A DNA stretch of 64,000 bases from the NCBI RefSeq assembly GCF_900107095.1, contig NZ_FNOR01000006.1, positions 62,001 through 126,000 of the forward strand, given 5' to 3'. The notes under the pieces were generated by a model that did not search any database, had not been told where the DNA came from, and saw only the letters and a program-made list of their open reading frames with translations. Each line of letters opens with the position of its first letter. Position 1 is the stretch's first letter. Both the position numbers and the translations under genes were made by a program. This DNA is from Collimonas sp. OK242 (GTDB lineage: Bacteria; Pseudomonadota; Gammaproteobacteria; Burkholderiales; Burkholderiaceae_D). Below are positions 9,358 to 17,932 of this stretch, piece by piece.

Positions 9358-10890
9358 ATGGCAATCGCACTTGATACTTCGCTGGTTGTCGCGGTCGTCG
9401 GCAGCGGCGCGATGGGCGCCGGCATTGCGCAGGTCGCGGCCGCTGCTGGCCACCGGGTAAAACTGTTCGATACCCGTGCAGCAGCGGCTGACAGCGCCAT
9501 CGTGGCTATCCGCAAAACCTACGGCGCGCTGGCGGCAAAAGGCAAGATGAGCGCCGCTGCCGCGGATGCAGCCAGCGGGCGGCTGCAGTCGGTTGCCGCG
9601 CCCGGCGATCTGGCGGATGCTGCGCTGGTGGTGGAAGCCATCGTCGAGAATCTGGACGCCAAGCGGCAGCTGTTTGCCGACCTCGAAGCGGTGGTCGCCG
9701 ACGACTGCATCCTGGCCAGCAACACCTCCTCGATTTCAGTCACGGCAATCGGCGCCAGCTTGCGCTTGCCGCGGCGGCTTGTCGGCATGCATTTTTTCAA
9801 TCCGGTGCCATTGATGGGACTGGTGGAAATCGTCAGCGGCCTCGCTACCGACCGCGACATCGCCGACATCATCTATGCAACCGCCGCTGCATGGGGCAAG
9901 AGCCCGGTGCATACCGCGTCAACTCCGGGCTTCATCGTCAATCGCGTCGCCCGTCCGTATTACGCGGAAAGCTTGCGCCTGGCGACCGAACAGGCCGCAA
10001 CGCCGGCAACGCTGGATGCAGTCATGCGTGAAGCCGGCGGATTTCGCATGGGACCGTTCGAGTTGATGGATCTGATCGGAAACGACGTCAACTTTGCGGT
10101 AACCAGTTCGGTATTCGCGGCGTACTTTAACGATCCGCGTTTCACGCCATCGCTCCTGCAGCAAGAGCTGGTCAATGCCGGTTTCCTGGGGCGCAAGAGC
10201 GGGCGCGGTTTCTATCAGTACGGCGACAACGCCGTTGCGCCGGCGCCGCAGACTGAGCCGGCGTATCCGATCCCACAGGAAGTCATCTTGCAGGGAGAGA
10301 ATAGCGTGGCCGACACGCTCGCCGCGCGCTTGTCCGCTGCTGGCCTGCAAGTGCACCGTACTTCCTTTCAGCAGGAAGACGGCGCGCTACTGAAGTGCGG
10401 CGATGCAACGGTCTTCCTGACCGATGGCCGCAGTGCCACCCAACGCGCAAGCGACAATGCGTTGCCGAATACGGTATTGCTGGATCTGGCGCTTGATTTT
10501 TCGACCGCCTCCCGCATCGCCCTCGCACGTGCCGATCAATGCAATGATGCCGCATACGAGATAGCGGTCGGACTGTTCCAGGCAGCCGGCTATGCGGTAT
10601 CGCCGTTGGGCGATGTCCCGGGAATGGCGCTCATGCGGACCGTCGCGATGTTGGCCAATGAAGCCGCGGATGCAGTCAATCAGGGTGTATGCAGCGTGCA
10701 GGCGGTCGATACGGCGCTGCAAAATGGCGTCAATTATCCGCGCGGTCCGCTAGCCTGGGCAGACAGCATCGGCGTGGCCAATGTCAGGACGGTGCTAAGC
10801 AATCTGGCTGCGAGCTATGGGGAAGACCGCTATCGCATTTCTCCGCTGATTCATCGCAAGGTCGCAACGGGAGCCACATTTCATGGATGA
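9358..10890 (+). CDS. paaH: 3-hydroxyadipyl-CoA dehydrogenase PaaH
   Basis: NAD-dependent dehydrogenase of the beta-oxidation-like part of the pathway (510 residues). The N-terminal Rossmann domain has AVVGSGAMGAGIAQVAAAAG; ASNTSSISVTAIG and GMHFFNPVPLMGLVEI are conserved active-site stretches. It carries two 3HCDH C-terminal domains (about 190-285 and 410-505), as in other PaaH/PaaC dehydrogenases. Its last eight bases overlap the start of paaI. Confidence 0.95.
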   Translation: MAIALDTSLVVAVVGSGAMGAGIAQVAAAAGHRVKLFDTRAAAADSAIVAIRKTYGALAAKGKMSAAAADAASGRLQSVAAPGDLADAALVVEAIVENLDAKRQLFADLEAVVADDCILASNTSSISVTAIGASLRLPRRLVGMHFFNPVPLMGLVEIVSGLATDRDIADIIYATAAAWGKSPVHTASTPGFIVNRVARPYYAESLRLATEQAATPATLDAVMREAGGFRMGPFELMDLIGNDVNFAVTSSVFAAYFNDPRFTPSLLQQELVNAGFLGRKSGRGFYQYGDNAVAPAPQTEPAYPIPQEVILQGENSVADTLAARLSAAGLQVHRTSFQQEDGALLKCGDATVFLTDGRSATQRASDNALPNTVLLDLALDFSTASRIALARADQCNDAAYEIAVGLFQAAGYAVSPLGDVPGMALMRTVAMLANEAADAVNQGVCSVQAVDTALQNGVNYPRGPLAWADSIGVANVRTVLSNLAASYGEDRYRISPLIHRKVATGATFHG

Positions 10891-11335
10891 CTTGCAACAA
10901 GCACGGGACGCGCAGGCCTTGGCGGAAGCGACCGCCAAGGCGATGTTCGAGCGCGACCAGGCGACACAGTCGCTGGGCATGCAGATCGTGAAGATGGGGC
11001 CGGGCTATGCGCAGCTGACGATGACGGTACGGCCGGACATGCTGAACGGTCACCAGACCTGCCATGGCGGATTCATTTTCGCATTGGCCGACAGCGCGTT
11101 TGCCTTTTCCTGCAATAGCTATAACCGCAACACAGTCGCTTCCGGTTGCAGCATCGATTATCTGGCCCCCGGCTACGCAGGCGATGTATTGACAGCGGAA
11201 GCCAGCGAACAGTCGCGCGCCGGCCGCACCGGTGTGTATGACATTACGGTAAGCAACCAGGCGGGGATCCGCATCGCGCTGTTTCGCGGGAAGTCCTACC
11301 AGATCAGCGGCGAAGTTTTAAAAGATACGGTGTAA
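10883..11335 (+). CDS. paaI: hydroxyphenylacetyl-CoA thioesterase PaaI
   Basis: A 150-residue hotdog-fold thioesterase. HQTCHGGFIFALADSAFAFS contains the family's HGG motif and the catalytic aspartate region. In the pathway it removes CoA from dead-end ring-hydroxylated or 2-hydroxycyclohepta-dienyl esters that would trap CoA. It overlaps paaH by eight bases, which implies coupled translation. Confidence 0.94.
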   Translation: MDDLQQARDAQALAEATAKAMFERDQATQSLGMQIVKMGPGYAQLTMTVRPDMLNGHQTCHGGFIFALADSAFAFSCNSYNRNTVASGCSIDYLAPGYAGDVLTAEASEQSRAGRTGVYDITVSNQAGIRIALFRGKSYQISGEVLKDTV

Positions 11336-11364
11336 AGCCGAATAATTCACTGAAGGAGACATAT

Positions 11365-12714
11365 ATGCCGCAACGTAAACCCAAGCCGGGCGACCTGGAG
11401 CCGATTGAACTGGCAAGCAAGGACGAACTGCAAGCGCTGCAATTGCAGCGCATGAAGTGGTCATTGAAGCATGCCTACGACAACGTGCCGCACTACCGTG
11501 CGTCGTTTGATGCCGCGGGTGTGCACCCGGATGACTTGAAGACCCTGGCTGACCTTGCCAGGTTTCCGTTTACGGCCAAGCAAAATTTGCGTGAAAACTA
11601 TCCATTCGGAATGTTCGCCGTTGCGCGTGAACAGGTGGTACGCGTACATGCTTCCAGCGGCACCACCGGCCAGCCAACCGTCGTCGGTTACACCCAGAAC
11701 GACATCGACACCTGGGCCAATGTGGTTGCGCGCTCGATCCGCGCGGCCGGCGGCCGCCGCGGCGACATGGTGCATATTTCTTACGGATACGGTTTGTTCA
11801 CCGGCGGTCTCGGTGCGCACTACGGTGCGGAGCGCCTCGGATGCACCGTGATCCCCATGTCCGGCGGGCAAACGGAAAAGCAGGTGCAATTGATCCGCGA
11901 CTTCAAGCCGTCCATCATCATGGTCACGCCATCCTACATGCTGAACATCATCGAAGAGTTCACCCGGCAGGGGCTGGATGCTTCCGAGAGTTCGCTGCAG
12001 GTCGGGATATTTGGCGCCGAACCGTGGACAGATGCAATGCGCACTGAGATCGAAGCGCGCGCAGGTATCGATGCGGTGGATATTTACGGCCTGTCGGAAG
12101 TGATGGGCCCGGGTGTCGCCAGCGAATGCGTCGAAAGCAAGGATGGTCCGGTGATCTGGGAGGATCATTTCTATCCCGAGATCATTGATCCGGACACCGG
12201 TGAAGTTCTGGCCGACGGCGAAGAGGGGGAACTGGTATTCACCTCGCTGACCAAGGAAGCATTGCCGATCATCCGTTACCGCACGCGTGACCTGACGCGT
12301 CTGCTGCCGCCGACATCGCGTTCGATGCGCCGCATCGGCAAGATCACCGGCCGTTCCGACGACATGCTGATCATACGCGGCGTGAATGTGTTTCCGACCC
12401 AGATTGAAGAACTGATTCTGAAGATGCCGAAGCTGGCGCCGCATTACCAGTTGCTCATCAGCCGTGACGGCAATCTTGACCAAGTCGAAGTGCTGGTTGA
12501 AATCAGGCCGGATATCAGCAACAGCGTGTCGCCGTCCGACAAAGAGGAACTGGCAAGAGAACTGCAGCGCGCCATCAAGACCTACGTTGGCATCACCACC
12601 AAGGTCAGCGTGTTGCCGCCGAACGGCATCGAACGCACCCTGACCGGCAAAGCCAGGCATGTGATCGATCTGCGTCCGAAGATCACCTCTGAACGGCCTG
12701 GTGGCGCCATATAA
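11365..12714 (+). CDS. paaK: phenylacetate-CoA ligase PaaK
   Basis: AMP-forming ligase (449 residues) for the first step, phenylacetate to phenylacetyl-CoA. The nucleotide-binding loop is VHASSGTTGQPTVVGYT (about residues 92-108); YGLSEVMGPG is the acyl-adenylate motif; TGRSDDMLIIRGVNVFPTQIE marks the C-terminal lid domain. GAAGGAGA at 11352-11359 precedes the ATG. Its product also relieves PaaX, so this gene feeds back on regulation. Confidence 0.96.
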   Translation: MPQRKPKPGDLEPIELASKDELQALQLQRMKWSLKHAYDNVPHYRASFDAAGVHPDDLKTLADLARFPFTAKQNLRENYPFGMFAVAREQVVRVHASSGTTGQPTVVGYTQNDIDTWANVVARSIRAAGGRRGDMVHISYGYGLFTGGLGAHYGAERLGCTVIPMSGGQTEKQVQLIRDFKPSIIMVTPSYMLNIIEEFTRQGLDASESSLQVGIFGAEPWTDAMRTEIEARAGIDAVDIYGLSEVMGPGVASECVESKDGPVIWEDHFYPEIIDPDTGEVLADGEEGELVFTSLTKEALPIIRYRTRDLTRLLPPTSRSMRRIGKITGRSDDMLIIRGVNVFPTQIEELILKMPKLAPHYQLLISRDGNLDQVEVLVEIRPDISNSVSPSDKEELARELQRAIKTYVGITTKVSVLPPNGIERTLTGKARHVIDLRPKITSERPGGAI

Positions 12715-12749
12715 ACCATAGCAAAACTGGAATTTTAGGAGTGTCTGAA

Positions 12750-13955
12750 ATGAATGAAGCCTTTATCTGTGATGCCATCCGCACACCGTTCGGCCGCTAC
12801 GGTGGGGCCTTGTCGTCCATGCGAGCGGATGACCTCGGTGCGCTACCGATCAAGGCGTTGATGGAGCGCAATCCAGGCGTGAACTGGGCCGAAGTCGACG
12901 ATGTGCTGTATGGCTGCGCCAATCAGGCCGGCGAGGATAATCGCAACGTCGGCCGCATGGCGTCACTGCTGGCTGGGCTGCCGGTCGAAGTGCCGGGCAA
13001 TACCATCAACCGGCTCTGCGGTTCCAGCCTGGATGCGGTCGGTCTCGCCGCACGCAGCATCAAGGCCGGCGAAGCCGGTCTGATCATCGCCGGCGGTGTG
13101 GAAAGCATGAGCCGCGCGCCGTTCGTGCTGGCCAAGGCTGAAAGCGCATTCTCGCGCTCGGCGAAAATCGAGGACACCACCATCGGCTGGCGCTTCGTCA
13201 ATCCGCTGATGAAGGCGAAGTACGGCATCGACTCGATGCCGGAAACTGCCGAGAACGTCGCCGACGATTTCAAGATCAGCCGCGCCGATCAGGATGCGCT
13301 GGCGGTGCGCAGCCAGCAACGCTGGGCCAGCGCGCAGGCCGCCGGCTTCTTCTCCAACGAAATCGTGCCGGTCAGCATCCCGCAAAAGAAGGGCGATGCA
13401 AAGGTTTTTGCGACTGACGAACACCCGCGTCCGGAGACTTCGCTGGACATGCTGGCAAGGCTCAAGGGCGTGGTGCGCCCGGACGGCAGCGTCACGGCAG
13501 GCAATGCGTCCGGTGTCAACGACGGCGCCTGCGCGATCCTGCTGGCATCCGCCGCCGCAGCGCAGCGCCATGGACTAAAGCCGCGCGCCCGCGTGCTGGG
13601 CATGGCGACGGCCGGCCTGGCGCCGCGCATCATGGGCTTCGGTCCGTCGCCGGCATCGAAGAAGGTGCTGGCGCAGACCGGACTGAAGTTGGCGCAAATG
13701 GACGTGATCGAACTCAATGAAGCCTTCGCCGCGCAGGCGCTGGCAGTGACACGCGACCTCGGTTTGGCCGACGATGCGGCGCATGTGAATGCGAACGGCG
13801 GCGCCATTGCCATCGGCCATCCGCTCGGCGCATCCGGCGCGCGCCTGGTGATGACGGCATTGAACCGGCTGGAGCGCAGCAACGGCCGCTATGCCCTGTG
13901 CACGATGTGCATCGGCGTCGGCCAGGGCATTGCACTCATCATCGAGCGCGTGTAA
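12750..13955 (+). CDS. paaJ: 3-oxoadipyl-CoA/3-oxo-5,6-dehydrosuberyl-CoA thiolase PaaJ
   Basis: Thiolase of 401 residues that cleaves the pathway's beta-ketoacyl-CoA intermediates to acetyl-CoA. Nucleophile cysteine in NRLCGSSLDAVG, histidine in NGGAIAIGHPLGASGAR, and second cysteine in CTMCIGVGQGIA. AGGAG at 12737-12741 fits the ATG at 12750; a GTG at 12741 would overlap that site. PcaF-type thiolases of the 3-oxoadipate pathway are very similar, but the paa context decides the name. Confidence 0.93.
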   Translation: MNEAFICDAIRTPFGRYGGALSSMRADDLGALPIKALMERNPGVNWAEVDDVLYGCANQAGEDNRNVGRMASLLAGLPVEVPGNTINRLCGSSLDAVGLAARSIKAGEAGLIIAGGVESMSRAPFVLAKAESAFSRSAKIEDTTIGWRFVNPLMKAKYGIDSMPETAENVADDFKISRADQDALAVRSQQRWASAQAAGFFSNEIVPVSIPQKKGDAKVFATDEHPRPETSLDMLARLKGVVRPDGSVTAGNASGVNDGACAILLASAAAAQRHGLKPRARVLGMATAGLAPRIMGFGPSPASKKVLAQTGLKLAQMDVIELNEAFAAQALAVTRDLGLADDAAHVNANGGAIAIGHPLGASGARLVMTALNRLERSNGRYALCTMCIGVGQGIALIIERV

Positions 13956-14065
13956 CGCGGACACAGAAGTCTGCTGCAAAAGCAGGCAAGCCGCACGGGT
14001 AGGTATGAAGCAAGCAGAAGTTTAAAAATATTTTACAAAATCCTTAGAGGAAGTTGGAGACAAAC

Positions 14066-15217
14066 ATGACTCAGAAAATTTTTGGCAAGGCCCTCCTGGT
14101 CGGTGCATTCCTGCTGTCGACGGCATTCGGCGCCGCTGCGGCAGAACCAATCAAAATCGGCTCCATCCTGTCCGTAACCGGCCCTGCGGCATTTCTCGGC
14201 GATCCGGAGCTGAAAACCCTGCAGACCTATGTGGAGAAGATCAATAGCGAAGGCGGCGTGCTCGGACGCAAGCTGGAGCTGGTGCACTATGACGACGGCA
14301 GCGAGTCGAGCAAGGCCAACAGTTTTGCCAAGCGCCTGATCGAAGCCGACAAAGTCGATGTCATCATCGGCGGCACTACTACTGGCGCCACCATGGCGAC
14401 AGTGCCGCTGGTCGAGAAGGCTGGCGTGCCGTTCATTTCGCTTGCCGGCGCGGTGGTGATCGTCGAGCCGGCCAAGAAATGGGTCTTCAAGACGCCGCAT
14501 ACCGACCGCATGGCGGCGGAAAAGGTGTTTCAGGATATGCAGAAGCGCGGCATTGCCAAGGTCGGCCTGTTGTCAGAGTCCAGCGGCTTCGGACAGTCGG
14601 GCCGCAAGGAAGCCCAGGGCGTTGCGGCGAAGTATGGCATCACGCTGGTGGCGGACGAGACCTACGGCCCGAAAGACACTGACACCACTGCGCAGCTCAC
14701 CAAGATCAAAGGTACGCCGGGCGTGCAGGCGATCTTCGTGTTCGGCCTCGGCCAGGGCCCTGCCATCGTGACCAAGAACTACGGCCAGCTCGGCAGCAAA
14801 CTGCCGTTGTACCAGTCGCACGGCGTGGCGTCGGAGGAATTCATCAAGCTGAGCGGGAAGTCGGCGGAAGGCGTGCGTCTGCCTACCCCGGCGATGCTGA
14901 TTGCACAGGCGTTGCCGGCCAACGATCTGCAAAAGACAGTGGTGGTCGGCTATAACAAGACATACCGCGACAAGTTCAAGGTCGAACCGTCCACTTTTGG
15001 CGGCTACGCCTTCGATGCGCTCGTGCTCTACGTCGATGCGGTCAAGCGCGCCGGTTCCGTTGACAAGGAAAAGGTGCGTTCCGCGCTTGAACAGACCAAA
15101 GGCTTGGTCGGCACGACCGGTGTGTTCAACATGTCGGCCACCGACCACCTGGGCCTCGATCTGAGCGCGTTCCGCATGGTTGAAGTCAAGAACGGCGACT
15201 GGACGTTGTCGAAGTAG
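14066..15217 (+). CDS. periplasmic substrate-binding protein of a branched-chain amino acid type ABC importer
   Basis: A 383-residue type I periplasmic binding protein (LivJ/LivK family). Signal peptide is about residues 1-26 (KALLVGAFLLSTAFGAAAA), then EPIKIGSILSVTGPAAFLG, the usual mature start. It opens a five-gene importer inserted in the paa array. By context it probably captures phenylacetate or a related aromatic acid rather than leucine. GGAGA at 14056-14060 selects the ATG at 14066. A 110-base gap separates it from paaJ, so a separate promoter is possible. Confidence 0.88.
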   Translation: MTQKIFGKALLVGAFLLSTAFGAAAAEPIKIGSILSVTGPAAFLGDPELKTLQTYVEKINSEGGVLGRKLELVHYDDGSESSKANSFAKRLIEADKVDVIIGGTTTGATMATVPLVEKAGVPFISLAGAVVIVEPAKKWVFKTPHTDRMAAEKVFQDMQKRGIAKVGLLSESSGFGQSGRKEAQGVAAKYGITLVADETYGPKDTDTTAQLTKIKGTPGVQAIFVFGLGQGPAIVTKNYGQLGSKLPLYQSHGVASEEFIKLSGKSAEGVRLPTPAMLIAQALPANDLQKTVVVGYNKTYRDKFKVEPSTFGGYAFDALVLYVDAVKRAGSVDKEKVRSALEQTKGLVGTTGVFNMSATDHLGLDLSAFRMVEVKNGDWTLSK

Positions 15218-15257
15218 GACTGGCGCGACTGCGTTTTTTGCGTATCAAGGAGATACC

Positions 15258-16133
15258 ATGCTTGCCCAATTCCTCCAGTTCCTGTTTACAGGAATTACGA
15301 TCGGCGCCGCCTACGCGCTTGCCGCGCTCGGCTTCACCATCATTTACAACACCAGTGGCGTCATCAATTTCGCACAGGGTGAATTCATCATGCTCGGCGG
15401 GATGTTTTCCACGGCGTTGCTGGCCGCCGGGTTGCCATTGCCGGCAGCTATCGCGATCGCCGTCGTGTTGACTGGCATAGCCGGCCTGATTGTCGAAAAG
15501 CTGGCGATCGAACCGGCGAAAAATGCCGAAGTCGTCACGCTGATCATTATCACGATCGGCGCCTCGCTGACCATTCGCGGCCTGATCCAGGTCTGGCTTG
15601 GCAAGGGCAACCACGCTTTGCCGGCCTTTTCCGGCGAGACGCCGATCCAGGTCATGGGCGCCAGCCTGTTGCCCCAAAGCCTATGGGTGCTGGGCGTGGC
15701 GCTGGTCATCGTGTTGATACTCGGCTGGTTCTTCGGCAAAACGCTGTTGGGCAAGGCCATGCTGGCTACCTCGCACAACAAGCTGGCAGCACAGCTGGTC
15801 GGCGTCAATACCAGGATGATCCTGCTCCTCTCATTCGGCCTGTCCGCGGTGCTCGGGGCGGTCGGCGGCGTCATCCTGGCGCCGATCACCTACACCTCGT
15901 ACGATATCGGCATCATGCTCGGCCTGAAAGGGTTTGTCGCCGCGGTACTCGGCGGCCTCGGCGGCGGCCTCGGCGCGATTGCCGGCGGCCTGATCCTGGG
16001 AGTAAGCGAAGCCATGGCGGCCGGCTACATCTCGTCTGCCTACAAGGATGCAGTGCCGTTTGTCTTGATTCTGCTGATCCTGTTTTTCCGTCCGGGCGGA
16101 CTGTTCGGCGCCAAACTAACGGAGCGCGTATGA
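15258..16133 (+). CDS. LivH-type ABC importer permease
   Basis: Inner-membrane permease, 291 residues, about eight helices. ITIGAAYALAALGFTIIYNT and VINFAQGEFIMLGG are characteristic of LivH. AAGGAGA at 15247-15253 sets the start. The stop overlaps the next gene's ATG (ATGA). It should pair with the following LivM-type permease. Confidence 0.92.
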   Translation: MLAQFLQFLFTGITIGAAYALAALGFTIIYNTSGVINFAQGEFIMLGGMFSTALLAAGLPLPAAIAIAVVLTGIAGLIVEKLAIEPAKNAEVVTLIIITIGASLTIRGLIQVWLGKGNHALPAFSGETPIQVMGASLLPQSLWVLGVALVIVLILGWFFGKTLLGKAMLATSHNKLAAQLVGVNTRMILLLSFGLSAVLGAVGGVILAPITYTSYDIGIMLGLKGFVAAVLGGLGGGLGAIAGGLILGVSEAMAAGYISSAYKDAVPFVLILLILFFRPGGLFGAKLTERV

Positions 16134-17164
16134 AAACTTCATCTACCCGGGCCGCGGGCATTGCCGTGACTCCTGCGCCAGCGTCCGCAACGGTTGCTAT
16201 TCCAACCGCGTCAACTGCGCGCATGAGCAGTCATATTGCGCGTTACAAGGGCCTGGCGATTCTCGCAGTGATCCTGGCGCTGCTGCCGTGGCTGCTGCCA
16301 AACAGCTTTTACTACGACGTTGCGATTCGCATCGCGATCAATGCCATCGTCGTGATCGGCCTCAATCTGCTGATGGGATACACCGGGCAGATCAGCCTCG
16401 GACATGCCGGCTTTCTCGGCATCGGTGCGTATGCATCCGCCGTGCTTACCTCGCACTTCAGCTGGGCGCCGTTGCCGGCGATGCTGGCGGGCGCTGCCGC
16501 AACCGGCATCCTTGCATTCGTCGTCGCGCGTCCAATCCTGAGGCTGAAAGGCCATACGCTGGCGATGGCGACGCTGGGCCTTGGCATCATCATCTCGATT
16601 GTCCTCACCAATGAAGCGCAGTACACCGGCGGGCCGGACGGCATGGCGGTACCGGCATTCGCATTGCTCGGCTGGACCATCGCGGGCGAAAAGACCTGGT
16701 ACGCAGTCGTGGCAGTGCTGCTGGTGCTGGCCACATGGGCGGCGCTGAATCTGATCGACTCTCCCGGCGGCCGCGCGCTGCAGGCCATCCACGGGTCGGA
16801 AGTGGCGTCGCGCGTGGTTGGCGTCGACACCACGCGCTTCAAGCTGCGCGTCTTCGTTTTGTCGGCCGTGGCGGCGAGCCTGGCCGGTAGCCTGAGTGCG
16901 CATTACGTCGGCTTCGTCACACCGGGAATCGCCGGCTTCTTCCACTCCATCGAGCTGGTGACGATGGTGGTGACCGGCGGCATGGCGTCGGTATTCGGCT
17001 CCATCGTCGGCGCCGCATTGCTCACCTTGCTGCCGCAAGTGCTGTCGACCTTTGAGGGCTGGGAAACGGTGGTGTACGGCGTGATCCTCATGCTGACCAT
17101 GATATTCATGCCGCAAGGCCTGGTGCCGACCTTGCATCGGCGCTTCGGCAGCCAGGGACGCTAA
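16130..17164 (+). CDS. LivM-type ABC importer permease
   Basis: Second permease, 344 residues, with about 30 unusual N-terminal residues rich in Ala, Thr and Pro before the first helix. NAIVVIGLNLLMGYTGQISL and HAGFLGIGAYASAVL are LivM signatures. The ATG overlaps the livH stop; a start at 16223 (MSSHIARYKG) would remove the odd N-terminal extension. Confidence 0.9.
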   Translation: MKTSSTRAAGIAVTPAPASATVAIPTASTARMSSHIARYKGLAILAVILALLPWLLPNSFYYDVAIRIAINAIVVIGLNLLMGYTGQISLGHAGFLGIGAYASAVLTSHFSWAPLPAMLAGAAATGILAFVVARPILRLKGHTLAMATLGLGIIISIVLTNEAQYTGGPDGMAVPAFALLGWTIAGEKTWYAVVAVLLVLATWAALNLIDSPGGRALQAIHGSEVASRVVGVDTTRFKLRVFVLSAVAASLAGSLSAHYVGFVTPGIAGFFHSIELVTMVVTGGMASVFGSIVGAALLTLLPQVLSTFEGWETVVYGVILMLTMIFMPQGLVPTLHRRFGSQGR

Positions 17165-17166
17165 TC

Positions 17167-17922
17167 ATGCTCAGCATTCAAAATCTCAGCAAGACGTTCG
17201 GCGGTGTAAAGGCGGTACAGAATGTCAGTATCTCGATTAAAGAGGGAACCATCCATTCTGTGATCGGACCGAACGGGGCTGGCAAGACCACTTTGTTCAA
17301 CCTGGTGACCGGCGTGTACACCCCGACCGGCGGCGAGATCATGTTTCTGAACGAGGATGTGGCCGGCATGGCGCCCGACCAGCTGGCATGCCGAGGCATG
17401 AGCCGCACCTTCCAGAACCTGCAGGTATGCATGAACATGAGCGCGATCGAGAACGTGATGGTCGGCGCGCATCTGCGCCTGAACCGGAGCCTGATTGCCG
17501 GCATGCTGCGACTGCCGTCGGTGCGCCGTGCCGATGTCCTATGCCGTGACGAAGCGGCCGAACTGATGCAGTTCGTCGGGGTCGGCAAGTATCTCGGGTC
17601 AGCCGCCAGCCAGATGTCATACGGGGCCTTGAAGCGCCTCGAAATCGCGCGTGCGCTTGCGGCCAAGCCAAAGATCCTGCTGCTCGACGAGCCGGCGGCG
17701 GGGCTCAATCATACGGAAACCCGCGAGATCGAGGTACTGATACGGAAGGTTGCGGATTCGGGCGTCACCATGGTGCTGGTTGAGCACGACATGAAGCTGG
17801 TGATGAACTTGTCCGACATCATTTCGGTACTCGATTACGGCCAGAAGCTGGCGGAAGGCACGCCGGCCGAAGTGCGCGCCAACCCGGATGTTATCGCCGC
17901 CTATCTGGGCGCATCTGCCTAA
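17167..17922 (+). CDS. LivG-type ABC importer ATPase
   Basis: A 251-residue ATP-binding cassette. Walker A is GPNGAGKTT (about 37-45), the signature region is MSYGALKRLEIARAL in the LivG variant form, Walker B is ILLLDEPAAGLN and the switch histidine is in VEHDMKLVM. It is two bases from the permease gene and ten from the next ATPase. It forms the ATPase heterodimer with the hemerythrin-fused partner. Confidence 0.93.
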   Translation: MLSIQNLSKTFGGVKAVQNVSISIKEGTIHSVIGPNGAGKTTLFNLVTGVYTPTGGEIMFLNEDVAGMAPDQLACRGMSRTFQNLQVCMNMSAIENVMVGAHLRLNRSLIAGMLRLPSVRRADVLCRDEAAELMQFVGVGKYLGSAASQMSYGALKRLEIARALAAKPKILLLDEPAAGLNHTETREIEVLIRKVADSGVTMVLVEHDMKLVMNLSDIISVLDYGQKLAEGTPAEVRANPDVIAAYLGASA

Positions 17923-17932
17923 GGAAATCGTC

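Noticed and set aside
15683-16129. N-terminal extension of the LivM permease frame
   Set aside because: The extra sequence lies inside the LivH gene in another frame and is not LivM-like; the ATG at 16130 overlaps the livH stop as usual.
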